Made by a program: the position numbers and the translations under genes. A DNA stretch of 20,591 nucleotides from Chara braunii (taxonomy: Eukaryota > Streptophyta > Charophyceae > Charales > Characeae): positions 404,018-424,608 of the forward strand of contig BFEA01000882.1 of NCBI GenBank assembly GCA_003427395.1. Reading direction: 5' to 3'. Below are positions 1 to 9,545 of this stretch, piece by piece. The first letter of the stretch is position 1, and the number at the start of each line of letters is the position of its first letter. The notes beneath the pieces are model-generated. The model did not search any database and had not been told where the DNA came from. It was given only the letters and a program-made list of their open reading frames with translations.

Positions 1-2810
1 CCAACGGTGTTTGTGTTTGATCAAGTATCATATTTACAGAGGTTGGCGGTAATGTAAGAGGGAAAAAAAAAAAAAAAAAAAATTATCAAACGCATACTTT
101 TGAACCACAATCGAGCCTTTCGAATTGACACATGGTTTCTTTGCTGGCGCAAGTTTTTTTTGCCCTTAGGATTTAAAAACATGCAGCATCTGCCGTAATT
201 CATAAAATAAAAATAAAATGTGGAAGTGAATATTTTCATGTTCTAGTTGAACATTCATTCCAATTTTTGTTATCCTACAAACACATACAAAGACTGACAT
301 TGCCATACTTCACTAAATGAGCAAAATAAGATTGAATTTCCCTATAGAACATGGTAGTATGTATTGCCACAACATGGAATATCACTACTTAAAGGTCAAG
401 ACTGATGTCCCAAACGCTTTTTTTAGGCTATTTCTCATGCCCAATTGGACGGAAAGAAAAATGTTTACGATTGTACTTAAAAATATCAGTTCCTTAGGTG
501 TTGCACACTTTTGTATCTATAAAAAAAAAATTGTCGCTAGTACAGTGCACGAGCAGTTGCCACGTTGTACTAGACCGTACGGCGCACGGTGGGTTGTAAG
601 AATAATTCATAGTGATTTTTTTTCCCATCACATGCACAAAATGAGTTATTGAACATCAAAGTTAAATTTGGTAAGACTAAGACCTGGCGAAAAAAAATCG
701 ACATTGGTGGCAGTTTGTTTGGATCAAAATGTATCAGAGAGAGGAAGGGAATTTTAATTGGCCTGCATAAATTATGTAGAACGAGATGGATTCAAAATTA
801 CCTATTATGGTTAGCACAACCATAATTATGGGTAACAAGGTATTGTGGAGGGAAAATCATGAAGTGAGATTCAGAAAAATGAATCATCGCCAAGGAAGAT
901 AAAAACAACGTTTTTATATTATTTAAGAAACATTGTTTATATTTATTGGCACAAAGGGAGATAGAATAAGCAATTGAGATTGAAAGCCTTCGAGAAACAG
1001 TGGCCAACAAAGCATTGTTGGGCAATACAAGATCTAAAAGGGTGTTTAATATTTTCCAAAATATTCGAAGCAAAAATAATTTTGGCTACAGAACCAGATT
1101 AGAAGTCGATACATATTGCAAATTCTGTATGTTTTATAAATATTTCCTTCCCTCATGCCATTAAATTGGATTTCCACATTTTGTAAATACTACCTTATAT
1201 CCTTAACTATACAGAACTCCGAAAATAAAACATAGATGGTAGATATAAGGTTTGATTGGATATCCAGTCAGTATATGAGTAGCATACACTCACCCAAGAA
1301 TCCTTCCATCAAACTTTTAAAAAGATGGGATATTGGACCCAGGTTTTGACTTTTATAATTGTTTATTATATTTTGGTTGTTTAATAATTGGTAACGAACA
1401 CGATTTCCAACAGGGTCGTTCCACCCCAAAATCTTGAGTCTTAAGTTTCAATCTTAAGATGATAGACGTTGGACTGTCTTTCCAGACTAGTTGAGGTTGG
1501 GTAATAGCCCCAAATATATTCCACGTAGATTGTGAAAATTTTTACCTTGATTCTTGTTAACAAAAGTAACTACAAAAGAAAAAAAAAATAGTTGTTTGGA
1601 AAAAAATATGAATGTGGGAGAAAAATGTAGCTTGGCTTTGAAATACATGTGGAGGCGCATGACCAAGCGGCCTTGAATTGTGGATTGAAGTTGCTGGTAC
1701 CAAGCCAAAGGCATTCACCCATAACTATGACCACAATTTCTATCTTGTCTCTTATGGCTCACGATGACCACGTTCATTAGTGTATGGACACGGAGTTACA
1801 TCAATACATCCTTTGTGTTTCAATTGATTGTGGGTATCCAAAGTCGTGAGGATGGTTATTTGATTCAGTTCGGCCTGCCTTCTTTCAATGATATATGGAT
1901 ACAAGATCAGGGCGTTTTACGTAACACTTTTTTCAAATACAAGGTGATATTAGAACTTAGAAAATGAGGTTATATCGCCTCGGGCAAGGCTTATCAAGCA
2001 CAACGGGTTATATGAGTGAACTTTAGTATTGCAATCATTGCAAAGTTGTCTAGTCTGGAGTTGTTGCTTGTATGAAGCTTCTGCGTGGTAGGTTAAAGGT
2101 GATTTTCGAGTGTAGAGTTATTATGTGTCGGCCTTATTGTCGGTTCCAAATCTTGAGTGTTGGTTTTTTTGTGTAGCACGCGATTTCCAGCTTTAGAATG
2201 TTTGTCTCTAAGGCACTTTTGGACGGTCATTTTGTGAGCTGAGTCTTTTGATATACCGATCATCTGAGTTCAATCATTTGCCTTCGCATGTTCTCTCTTG
2301 TGTGAATTAGGGCATGTCTTTGCTGAATACAACTATTGGTTTTTACACCACTTGACCAATATTAATTGTTTAATTCATTTATGTAGATCTTTGTTCCGGT
2401 TTGCGTTGTTGTTGGCTTGTGGTTAGTATCGTTCTGGTTTCTATTTTTAGGGCCCATGCTATTTTTAAAATGAAATGGCGAGACATGATTNTTTTTTGTT
2501 CTTTCGACTTTTAAAATTTATTCGGTTTTCGTTTTGTTTTTTTTGCCGAGATTGTTTGAAGATGGTTTTATACTGAATGAATATGGTCTCACTATGTTGG
2601 GAATCGTTTCTTTAATGTTAAGGGTTGTGACTTGCTCTCTATGTTGGAAGGGAGTGAGTACTTGAAGTTGGTTCCACAAAAGACTCTTATAAAATTATAT
2701 TCTACTAGCTACTGCTTTCCACATAATTGATTAAAGTGACTTTATATTCCATAAACATTCAATATGCAAGGAGTTTATGAGATAGATGATTAGCATTATT
2801 CCGCAGAGAC
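1..2810. other. AT-rich stretch without recognisable gene
   Basis: I see no coding region here that I can support. Open frames are short, often begin at non-ATG codons and run through A/T homopolymers (for example the A-run near 62-82). No protein motif is recognisable. One small perfect hairpin (9-bp arms, 804-812 and 818-826, 5-base loop) occurs by itself. There is an ambiguous base at 2491. The T/G-rich stretch from about 1970 to 2800 looks like decayed non-coding or transposon sequence, but I cannot assign it. Confidence 0.5.
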
Positions 2811-2844
2811 TTCATCATGGAGAGCGATGAAGTTCCTTTGAGGT

Positions 2845-3100
2845 AGTAGATGCAGACGGATGAAGCACTCTACCCAAAATCGCTTGGAGGTAGATGAGTT
2901 TCGCAAGGTTTTCATCCCTGCCGCGCGACTGGTAACATAACTCGGCTCGATTCACGAAATTATCAAGATGGAGGGCGTTGGTGTCTTTAGAACTGGTGAC
3001 TCTTGATTGGAGGTGCAATCCTCTTCGAATCGCAAGGAGGTGGGTCGACTTTGCGAGGTCTGCGCCTGCATTTTGGGGGGTTCTGGACGCAAACACTTGC
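2845..3100. repeat. Diverged internal duplication of about 80 bp
   Basis: Two related segments lie about 160 bp apart. Both contain the pattern 'ATCGC..GGAGGT.G.T.GA.TT.GC.AGGT' (near 2877-2912 and 3028-3062). On the minus strand they give two similar peptides around 'LAKSTHLLAIRRGLHL' and 'LAKLIYLQAILGRVLH', inside a 99-codon open frame (3114 to 2815). This could be remnant coding sequence with an internal repeat or only a noncoding duplication. No family is recognised. Confidence 0.35.
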
Positions 3101-3140
3101 CTTGAAGGTAGCAAGGTGGATCGACAGGGTTGGATGACAT

Positions 3141-3980
3141 AATAGGTGAATTATCTTGTGGACCTTTATAGGTGGACAGTGAGGGTTAATTTTTTGTTGT
3201 GTTGGAAGTTGTTCTGTTGAATAGGCTTCGTACTGTAGTTTCCGTCTTAGTTTTATTTCGTTGGATAGGTCAATGGCTTGTCGTAGTAGCGTTTTGTGGG
3301 TAGGGTTTGTTTTGCTGTTATTTCCTTGTTATTGTAAGAGTTTCGGTAACATTCCATTGTATAATTTGGTGCTTGGGACGTGTCTGTTTTAGTGTTCGGA
3401 GTTCATGTTTGCAAAATCCTGATAGTTTTTGCATAGTTGGATTTTGTTCAGTTTTCATTTTGCTTACTACAGGGGTGAGGCGAGGCTCTGCCCGAGTGTG
3501 AGGATTTGAGGCCGGCTCACTCGTGCTAGTATCTAAAATATTCATAACTTGATTGATGTATAGCCTTTTTTTCTTTATAGTCTTCCTGGGGCTCATGACC
3601 CACTTACGTTGTTGAAACAACTCAACACTTAGTTTTCAATGACGTGTACACGTGAGGCGTTCGTGGACATCATGTACCGTCTTGAATATCTAGCCCTTAA
3701 CTTTCGGGGATAATGACAAATATTTTTTGTTCTTTATCTTTGTCGAAGAAAGCGGGGGAAAAATTGTTTTCCTAAGTAGAACGCCCTCTACCCTACGTCA
3801 TTTTCGTTGACCTATCTGCCCCACCCGAAGTGGGGCAGCTAGCTCAACAGTCAGAGAAGTTGTAGCATTTTCCATGATTGAAAGCACAATAGAGACAATG
3901 ATACTATCCTGACCTCTGACAATTCCTCGAAGCCTGCGGAAACATGATTCTTTTGTGCTTGTTGTTGGTGCGTGGGTGGA
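3141..3980. other. No recognisable gene
   Basis: The left part is T/G-rich, with only short frames. Nothing in this stretch gives a recognisable protein, RNA or repeat. It ends just outside the tRNA-like segment that borders the 3' end of the Penelope-like element. Confidence 0.5.
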
Positions 3981-3999
3981 TTGTTCCCAAGCAGTCAGT

Positions 4000-4043
4000 G
4001 GATCGAACCCGACGCCTGATAACATAATCTACCACTTTGGACC
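4000..4043 (-). repeat. Weak tRNA-derived SINE-like head
   Basis: On the minus strand an A-box-like segment (around 4043-4027, containing CAAAGTGGTAGA) is followed by a near-consensus B box (GGGTTCGATCC, 4010-4000). This is the layout of an RNA polymerase III internal promoter in a tRNA-derived SINE. The box spacing is short (about 32 bases) and no cloverleaf can be drawn, so it is not a functional tRNA. It lies about 85 bp beyond the 3' end of the Penelope-like element. The element's 3' end and full length are not defined. Confidence 0.35.
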
Positions 4044-4126
4044 CACCTAGGCAGCACAAGCTATAGATTCGTGCCCAGACCCCATGCACAAATGATGTAT
4101 GTAGATTGTTCGGTGTTCAAAATAAT

Positions 4127-4925
4127 TCGTCGATAACAATCATCAATAGAACGACAATATCAGCACATCGAAATAGATTCACACCCGAACCAAATGAAAG
4201 AAGCAATAGAACTGGAAGAGAAAGAGAGAGCAAAGAGAAGAAAGAGGAGAAAAAGAAGAATAAACGCAAGTCTGACAGTAATCCCTGAACGCGACATTTA
4301 AAAGATAAGAACAATAAAGTCTTGATACGACTAGTTTCTACTGGTCCGCCAACCAGTCTTCATCAGGGGTCTTGTAGTCGGCGCATGTAACTAACCAAGT
4401 AAACCATAACGTTTATATAGGATAACCAGATGCCTACAGTTAAGGGAAAAACAACCAGTAACCTGCATCCAAAAAAACGACTACAACTGCATGCCTTCAA
4501 CATTCAAGGACTCGAACCTTCGACCTCCAAATAACCAATACCTCAGTTATCATCATAAAAAAAATAGTCAGTAATATCAAGACAAACCTACAAAGACGAT
4601 CTAGACAACTGGTCACTAATACGGTCCATCAACAAAGCCAGGTACCGGAGTAACCTACCGGAAAAGAAAAAATACAGAAATTGCCGACAATGATGATAAT
4701 CAGACAACAATTCAAAACATCGCCCAGTGCAGGATCCATAGAATTAAAACGCGAAAACTCGAAAAAATGACGACAACACTAAGCAACAGTCGAGGGTTCA
4801 AAACCCTCTCAGTACAAGGTTCAGAAAACTCAGAAAAATGACAACAACACTCAACAACAGTCGATGGTTCGATCAATTATCAATGAAAAGGTTTATTACT
4901 TATCACTCTAATCCACGACACACAG
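4127..4925 (-). repeat. Downstream pseudo-LTR (copy A)
   Basis: This ~800-bp segment is repeated directly at 8536-10071, at visibly about 93% identity once the insertion in the other copy is removed. The left edge is at TTCGTCGA (about 4125-4132, compare 8528-8535). The right edge follows the shared ACACAG near 4925. It lies immediately 3' of the RT frame in element orientation. It contains a purine-rich tract (about 4190-4270), a decayed hammerhead motif (4324-4371) and the uninterrupted target site GCCTTCAAC (4493-4501), which is duplicated around the insertion in copy B. Confidence 0.8.
4324..4371 (-). ncRNA. Hammerhead ribozyme motif, decayed (copy A)
   Basis: On the minus strand the order is GACCC (stem I, 4371-4367), CTGATGA core (4366-4360), stem II hairpin, GAAA core (4338-4335), two-base-pair stem III, GTC cleavage triplet and stem I return strand. 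Compared with copy B, the stem I return is GTATC instead of GGGTC (two mispairs) and the closing pair of stem II is lost (C to A). The core boxes are intact, but the helices are damaged, so activity is doubtful. One extra A sits between CTGATGA and stem II, as in copy B. Confidence 0.7.
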
Positions 4926-4941
4926 GGTCCCACAAAAAGGC

Positions 4942-6380
4942 CTATGAATAAACCTGCAATAATTCGCCCGACCCCTTACTAGTAAAAAACCTCTGCCAAT
5001 TTGTAAAAATCGGAAGCCATTGCTTCCAACATCCGCCAAATCTGTCGGAGAAGTGAATAACTGCAGAATTAAAATAACTGTCAGGATAACCCCGCCATCA
5101 AAGTTCTCGCTTGAGAGAGAGGAGAAAATCCAGCTCAACACCATCAGCAGAAGTGAAAGTCCTTGCCCGATGAAGAAAGGAGATAATGACTGCCATCTTC
5201 TGCTTCTTACTCAAGTATGAATAAAAATCCTGAATACTCTGAAAAATCAAAGAAGTACACCACTGATTCTTATGTGTAGCAAAACAATCAACCCTCCCTG
5301 TTGTTTCATTAAACTTGATAATACAACCAATAAAATTCCAAATATTACCACTGTTGGTTCTCTCGAGGGTAAGATTCTAATCGTAACACTCTTCAAAAGA
5401 TTTTAGTATCTTCTCTGCCTGCAAATATGAATCATTATCATGTCGACGGTACCCGACAAATATAAAAACATCTTCCACGATTCTAAAACCATGAATCATC
5501 TTTCGTTGAAAACCAAGAGAGTCAAGAAACAGGAATTCAGAGAAAGCACGCAACAGACATGCTAGCGCCGGGCTGGTCGATTTCCCCATAGGAATACCAA
5601 TTCTCTGCTGCAACAGTCGTCCACCCGCTTTGGCGAAAGTGTTATCCAACTCAAAAATCACATACTGAAGTAAATTATCAAAGGAGATCATCACCCATTT
5701 TTCCTCACCCTTACCCTTGGTCACGATGGCTTTCTTCCAGTGAGTTCTAACCATCACACCCTTGAAGACATCTCTCATCCAGTAATTGATGACCCAACGC
5801 ACAACACGAATAATAGGGTTGTATGGGAGATTCGAAAACATCTCCTTAACATCAAAGGAGGCACCCATCACAAACTTTTCTTGTCTTCTAGATATATTCA
5901 ACTTCTTCAAGCCTGGCATCAAATCATTAGTACAGCGAAAATTGAAGTGCAGGTCATAAGAAAGCTTCCATAAAAGTGCATTGATAGCATAATTAACACG
6001 CTTACCACTGAGTAAAGAACCTTTTGGATACGAAGGGTAAATAGGTCGCCAACGATGAACGTCTTTGTGTTTTGGAACACAATAAGCATTGTCGAACGAA
6101 GCATTTTTATCTCATCACCCGATCGACTCAAACTTCTTGGAATGAAAATTTTCCTTAACCCGTCCAATAACCATGGATTCACAATCCACATAATGCGAGA
6201 AAGCAGGATTACTCAAGAACAGTGTCTGCATCCCCTTACCATACACAGTCGGACAACACACATAGGTATCCCCAAGATTGTGGTCTATAAGTACACACAG
6301 ACAAGATTTCAAGAAGATGTCGTACCGAACTCAGCTCATCAACAAAGTGCGCCACGAAAGTCTCAAAGGGAGAAAGGAGA
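4942..6380 (-). pseudogene. Penelope-type reverse transcriptase, main domain, broken by stops
   Basis: This is the catalytic part of ORF2 and would copy the element's RNA into DNA. From 6312 downward one frame holds the RT blocks, interrupted by nonsense codons at 6117-6112 (two TGA), 5379-5377 (TAG) and 5100-5098 (TGA); it ends at TAG 4944-4942. Visible blocks are: an N-terminal segment IDHNLGDTYVCCP (about 6290-6250); DKNASFDN (6111-6088); PKHKDVHRWRPI (about 6076-6041); motif A FDVKEMF with its aspartate (codon 5853-5851); motif B GIPMGKSTSP (5598-5569); and motif C IVED (5481-5470), where Penelope RTs usually have YVDD, so the first catalytic aspartate is Glu. After the TAG the frame continues with a thumb-like region, including HRARTFTSADGVEL and, after the next stop, GYP (5091-5083). 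No GIY-YIG domain follows. Near 6300 the homology appears to change frame: the preceding block FVAHFVDELSSVRHLLEIL reads one base out of register. I am confident of the RT class and of inactivation. Confidence 0.85.
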
Positions 6381-7490
6381 TATCAGTTGAGATAAGAAGA
6401 AGTAAGCCAAGCACCATCAAGTTCACAGGAAGAATGATAGCTTGAGAAAGAACGAACAATCTGCTTCTTGGAGAGGAGAACGAATGAGAAACAGAAGAAC
6501 AAAGGATGTTACAAGAATTCTGAAGCTAATCAGGAAGAAAGTCAACCTCACTAAATCTAAAACTAACGTGCTACTCAGTTCTCAGGAACCGCTCATCGGC
6601 GTCACGACATGAACATGGAAGCTCGTCCTTCCGAGAGGCACTGCGAAAATTGTGTAAAACATCACCAATCGATTGATTCCTGCACCAAACAACCCTCATT
6701 CGTCATACGATCAAACGTTTCCAGTCCTCCTGAATAGGAAGAAGACTAATAAGACGGAGACAAAGCCTTTGTATTTCGGTTTTACAGAATAGATGATAAA
6801 AAACAACACGTACAACCAGCCTCTTCCTAACGGGTAAGTCAAAACGAGATAGGATAGATTTGGACAGAATCACTCTTAGTCTACTGCGTGAATGCTTCTG
6901 CTGGAAGGCACGAATCCCAGAGAAAGCTTGAATAAGGGTGCTTATAAGTTATATCCCACAACAGATGAGACTTCCTAGAAGCAGGATTACTCAAAAGTTC
7001 AGAAAGAATGGGTTTCAGACGTAGAAATTGTTGACAAAAATGAATAATGGAAGAAAAAGTCAAAAAAGAACCATGTCGAACACAACCTTTAAAAGATTGT
7101 AACTGATCGGTCAACAAATCACAAGACACGACTGACAACCCAAAGCAGCGTTTCAACAACTTCCAACCATCGGTCAACCAAGTACCCCCACGACAGACAA
7201 CGGAACATGAAGAAATAAGGTTGGTAACACAATAATTCAGGATACGAAACAAGCTAGTAGATACGATCCCCATAGGTGAATAAAAACGAAGCAAGGATCC
7301 AGACGTATACGACCTAGGCACGGGAACAAGGCTAAGAGACAAACCTTTCTTCTTCCTGCCATTTCGTTCCTTTTTTCCCAGCCTTCTACGACGAAAGTTT
7401 TTCTTCATACCCTGGGTGTTTAATGAAGCATTAAACAATCGAATAAAGAACTTCTCCGTCAACCTATCTTCCTCAGAGCAGAAGCAAATG
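6381..7490 (-). pseudogene. N-terminal part of the Penelope-like ORF2, frameshifted
   Basis: Between ORF1 and the RT core, the minus strand keeps a 193-codon open frame (7462-6881). It starts with an acidic/amphipathic stretch, then a strongly basic patch (KKNFRRRRLGKKERNGRKKK, about 7405-7346), then a mostly hydrophobic region. It ends at a stop near 6881. It is not in register with the RT frame below it, so at least one frameshift or an intron separates them. Farther down, about 6635-6580, a short frame contains DELPCSCRDADERFL, a Cys-x-Cys patch of a kind I recall from the N-terminal region of PLE RTs. No ATG clearly marks the start: the frame is open upstream to TAA at about 7504-7502, and a splice-donor-like GTAAG lies at 7505-7501. 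The assignment rests mainly on position and on continuity with the RT. Confidence 0.55.
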
Positions 7491-7616
7491 GGAATAATAA
7501 CTTACATATCGTTGAGTCCCAGAAAGTCTATCATTCAACTCTGTGAGACGTAGGTTCTTTAACACTTCAACTTCCAACGAGTGACGGTGGACCAAACCAG
7601 CGTACCCGGTCTTTGG

Positions 7617-8432
7617 TTAAGGAGAACCACGTGGGGTGGTCTGAGTCTGAGTACGGCCAACAGTGGTTGGAGTAACAGCAACACAACCTCTCTTATTGCC
7701 GGGTTGTAAGACTTCATCCTTCCACGTCTCAACTTCCTCCAAAGCTTGGTCCTTCATGGTTCGCAAGATAGACATCTCCTTCTCAAGCGACTCCAACCTT
7801 CTTTGCGTAGCGATTGATTCTTCAAGTTTGATTTTCATCGTCTCCTGCTCCTTTAATAGTTGACGAACCGGTTTCTCGCCTTCAATAGTAGCAACGGACG
7901 TTGAAGTGGAGGCTGCCGTGCTTTTCGTAGCTTTCAGTCGTTCGATCTCTCGTTTCATCGCCTCGATCTCAGGGTGCGCCGACATCTCTTTTTTCCCATT
8001 CATCTTCTTGCACACTAACTCCCACTTCTTATTCATGTCTTCCATCAGCAGACGATGATGTTCATCCCTCTCCTTACGATCATGTTTTCTCCTTTCAAGA
8101 TTTTCTTGGTCTCTCTTCTTCTTCTCTTCTTCTTCTTGCTTCATCTTTCCCCTTTCAACCTCTGCATCATGCCGAATCTTCATCTCAGCAACAATGTTCT
8201 CGAGCAAAATCAGTCACTGCTTCGCCTCGTACCACCCATTACTCCTAGTCTGACCGGTGAACGGTGCTGAAGAATTATTATTAGAAGTAGTAAAATGCGA
8301 AGTAAGAAGAAGTTATAAAGCAACGACAAAAGAATTGTTAGAGTTACGAGGACACCACCTCGCAAAGTGACCGGGGTCACCACAATTATAACACATGCGA
8401 ACAATAGTAGACATCAGCAAGTTAGCAGCCAT
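7617..8432 (-). pseudogene. ORF1: CCHC zinc knuckle plus coiled-coil protein of the Penelope-like element
   Basis: This is probably the nucleic-acid-binding partner protein of the element, comparable in role to Gag. I place the start at ATG 8432-8430 (MAANLLMSTIVRM), about 100 bases after the upstream repeat; the frame itself is open from 8540. A C-x2-C-x4-H-x4-C knuckle (CYNCGDPGHFARWC) spans 8393-8352. Then comes a Ser/Asn-rich linker, and from about 8207 to 7700 a highly charged region rich in Glu, Lys and Arg with a coiled-coil look. The C-terminal tail is rich in Thr, Pro and Gln and ends at the stop at 7617. Two in-frame nonsense codons break it: TAA at 8315-8313 and TGA at 8216-8214. 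The frame is the same before and after both, so the original product was a single ~271-residue protein. ORF2 follows downstream in another frame. Confidence 0.75.
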
Positions 8433-8734
8433 GATGAGTTGACAACAGTAATAAACGAAGCCACGAAGAATCGTAGTGTAATTCCTACGTTGGTTAACTC
8501 GTGAAAATAAGTAGAAGTCAAAGGACTTCGTCGACAACAATCATCAATAGAACGTCAATATCAGCATATACGAAATAGATTCACACCCGAAACAAATGAA
8601 AGAAGCAATAGGAGTGGAAGAGAAAGAGAGAGCAAAGAGAAGAAAGAAGAGAAGAAGAAGAATAAACGCAAGTCTGACAGTAATCCCCGAACGCGACATT
8701 TAAAAGATAAAAACAATAAAGTCTGAGGCGGCTT

Positions 8735-8782
8735 GACCCGACTAGTTTCGACTGGTCCGCCAACCAGTCTTCATCAGGGGTC
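8735..8782 (-). ncRNA. Type I hammerhead ribozyme motif with minimal stem III (copy B)
   Basis: The minus strand reads, in order: GACCC (stem I 5' strand, 8782-8778); CTGATGA (8777-8771); one extra A; stem II GACTGGT/ACCAGTC (7 perfect pairs, 6-base loop, 8769-8750); GAAA (8749-8746); C-TA-G, so stem III is only A-U and C-G closed by a two-base loop; cleavage triplet GTC (8742-8740); and GGGTC (8739-8735), which pairs perfectly with GACCC. Predicted self-cleavage lies between 8740 and 8739. Very short stem III is typical of the hammerheads described in Penelope-like elements. The unpaired A after CTGATGA departs from the usual consensus, so activity needs testing. The motif would process tandem element RNA at the repeats. 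Confidence 0.8.
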
Positions 8783-9046
8783 TTGTAGTCGGCGCTGGTA
8801 ACTAACAAGTAGATCGTAACGTTTATATTGGATAACCAGATGCCTACAATAAAGGAAAAAACAGCCAGTAACCTGCATCCAAAAAGACGATCACAACTGC
8901 ATGCCTTCAACCTGTTTAGCATCGTGTTCGGGTTCGGTGACCGAACCCGAACATTCGGGACCAAGCGCCGGAACTCTCCGAAAGCGAACATAAAAAAAAA
9001 GAAAAAAATTCTTGAAAAAATATGAAAAACATATATATGTTATGTA

Positions 9047-9427
9047 CTGCGTAGCATCGCGCTCGGGTTCTGTGACCGAACCCGAAGGCTCGGTACCGAG
9101 CCCGAACGTGACCCAAAATTGACCGAGCCCGAACATTTTTATTTTATTTATTTTTTGATTTATTTTTTGTATATATAGGGGTTGGGGGGTCCTGGGGGGC
9201 ATCACTCATGACTCCTAAACATACACACACACACACATCATACACACGCACCCGTTGACATACCACAAACACCCCACATACACCCCACACACCGCACACA
9301 CATGAGGACGCGCTCGGCAACCCTCTAATTTGCGCTCGGCCGAACATGTTCGGTTCGCGCTCGGCCGAGCGCCCGAACACGTTCCCCTGCTCGGTGGGGC
9401 GCCGAACATGTTCGGTGTGCTACACAA
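9047..9427. mobile_element. Second member of the same transposon family, nested
   Basis: The inner left end CTGCGTAGCATCGCGCTCGGG resembles the outer left end CTGTTTAGCATCGTGTTCGGG. The inner right end GTTCGGTGTGCTACACAA resembles the outer right end GTTCGGTGTGCTACAAA. Candidate flanking duplications are GTTATGTA (9039-9046) and GTTATGCA (9428-9435), one mismatch in 8. I infer that one copy jumped into another of its own family; an internal duplication of ends is the alternative. The interior has no coding capacity and holds a CA microsatellite (about 9220-9300). Confidence 0.55.
9219..9302. repeat. CA-rich microsatellite region
   Basis: An irregular run of CA dinucleotides with CACACC and CATACA variants, inside the nested element. 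It produces artificial Val/Cys-rich open frames on the minus strand that I do not regard as genes. Confidence 0.7.
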
Positions 9428-9509
9428 GTTATGCAAAATAATAATACAAACAACGTTTGCCATGGAGTTGTACTCAAATTCATAACCGAACTCGAGTTAA
9501 AAATCAAAA

Positions 9510-9545
<36 letters not shown>

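Noticed and set aside
804-826. Perfect 9-bp hairpin with 5-base loop
   Set aside because: It is an isolated palindrome in AT-rich sequence with no T-run, gene or repeat context to give it a role.
4127-4945. Telomeric repeats or a GIY-YIG endonuclease at the 3' end of the element
   Set aside because: I looked for TTTAGGG-type arrays at both borders and for a GIY-YIG frame after the RT thumb and saw neither.
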